Source: Pontimonas sp. (GTDB taxonomy: Bacteria > Actinomycetota > Actinomycetes > Actinomycetales > Microbacteriaceae). From it: DNA of 14,600 nt. The notes below the pieces were generated by a model, which saw nothing but the letters and a program-made list of their open reading frames with translations, was not told where the DNA came from and searched no databases. The stretch is taken from positions 1-14,600 of the forward strand of contig JAIOWW010000019.1 of NCBI GenBank assembly GCA_021741925.1. The letters are read 5' to 3'. The position numbers and the translations under genes were made by a program. Of this stretch, positions 14,401 through 14,600 are shown piece by piece (the first letter of the stretch is position 1; each line of letters begins with the position of its first letter).

Positions 14401-14600
14401 GTGCCCATCATTCATTCCCTCGTTTCCGACACAGATGAACGATTGGCTGACTATCGCGACCTCACCGATGTAGCGCTGCGGTCAAAGCGCGAACCAGCGG
14501 AAGGCATCTATATTGCTGAATCGCTCAAAGTGCTGGAGAGATCCCTTCTGGCGGGACACCAGCCGCTGTCTGCGCTCACCACCGAGCAGTGGCTGGGTCG
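14401..14600 (+). CDS. SpoU/TrmH-family RNA 2'-O-methyltransferase (5' part; runs off window)
   Basis: First 66 codons of a gene truncated by the window end. GTG 14401 gives (M)PIIHSLVSDTDERLADYRD, then LTDVALRSKREPAEGIYIAE and ESLKVLERSLLAGHQPLSAL. This is the N-terminal RNA-binding (SpoU_sub_bind, L30e-like) region of actinobacterial TrmH-family methyltransferases, which 2'-O-methylate rRNA or tRNA with S-adenosylmethionine. The knotted SPOUT catalytic domain would lie beyond the window, so enzyme class is by N-terminal similarity and target is unknown. GAGAAAGAAA upstream is a modest ribosome-binding site. No closer ATG fits the frame. Confidence 0.85.
   Translation, partial: MPIIHSLVSDTDERLADYRDLTDVALRSKREPAEGIYIAESLKVLERSLLAGHQPLSALTTEQWLG

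Overview
The window is a gene-dense stretch of an actinobacterial chromosome, most likely from the family Microbacteriaceae. The evidence is gene content and order: an actinobacterial sufB-sufD-Rieske-sufC-sufT block followed by an Rv1473-like ABC-F protein, then SURF1/DUF3099/fabG, then glgC next to an orphan ABC ATPase. Frequent GTG starts, leaderless-looking promoters, moderately high G+C by eye and almost no intergenic DNA fit a streamlined, perhaps aquatic, member. The family assignment is an inference from remembered gene neighbourhoods, not a computed one.

Layout. 1-3181 (+) is the Fe-S cluster assembly operon: the 3' end of sufB, then sufD, a Rieske ferredoxin, sufC and sufT, with no cysteine desulfurase or sufU between them. 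3218-4816 (+) is an ABC-F ATPase. 4813-6098 (-) holds DUF3099, a 73-aa Cys/His protein and SURF1 (cytochrome oxidase assembly), packed end to end. 6146-6856 (+) is fabG, divergent from DUF3099. 6853-8741 (-) is glgC followed by serB, overlapping in a GTGA. 8807-9913 (+) is an orphan ABC ATPase and type-B ribosomal protein L31. 9914-14308 (-) is a five-gene string: SIRT4-like sirtuin, histidine phosphatase, YbaK deacylase, trehalose synthase, DEDDh exonuclease. 14401-14600 (+) is the 5' end of a SpoU/TrmH-family RNA methyltransferase, divergent from the sirtuin.

The genes are mainly housekeeping: Fe-S assembly, respiratory oxidase assembly, fatty-acid synthesis, serine synthesis, alpha-glucan and trehalose metabolism, and translation. 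I see no tRNA or rRNA, insertion sequence, phage gene, CRISPR array, intein or toxin-antitoxin pair, and no gene-free stretch longer than about 100 bases. I did not find a convincing new multi-gene system. The best leads are regulatory. A perfect 9-bp inverted repeat would hide the treS ribosome-binding site inside the end of ybaK. Three divergent genes share a TANGCT box 6-8 nt before the start codon. The convergent gene pairs share or abut stop codons that sit in small inverted repeats. A small uncharacterised Cys/His protein is locked between DUF3099 and SURF1.
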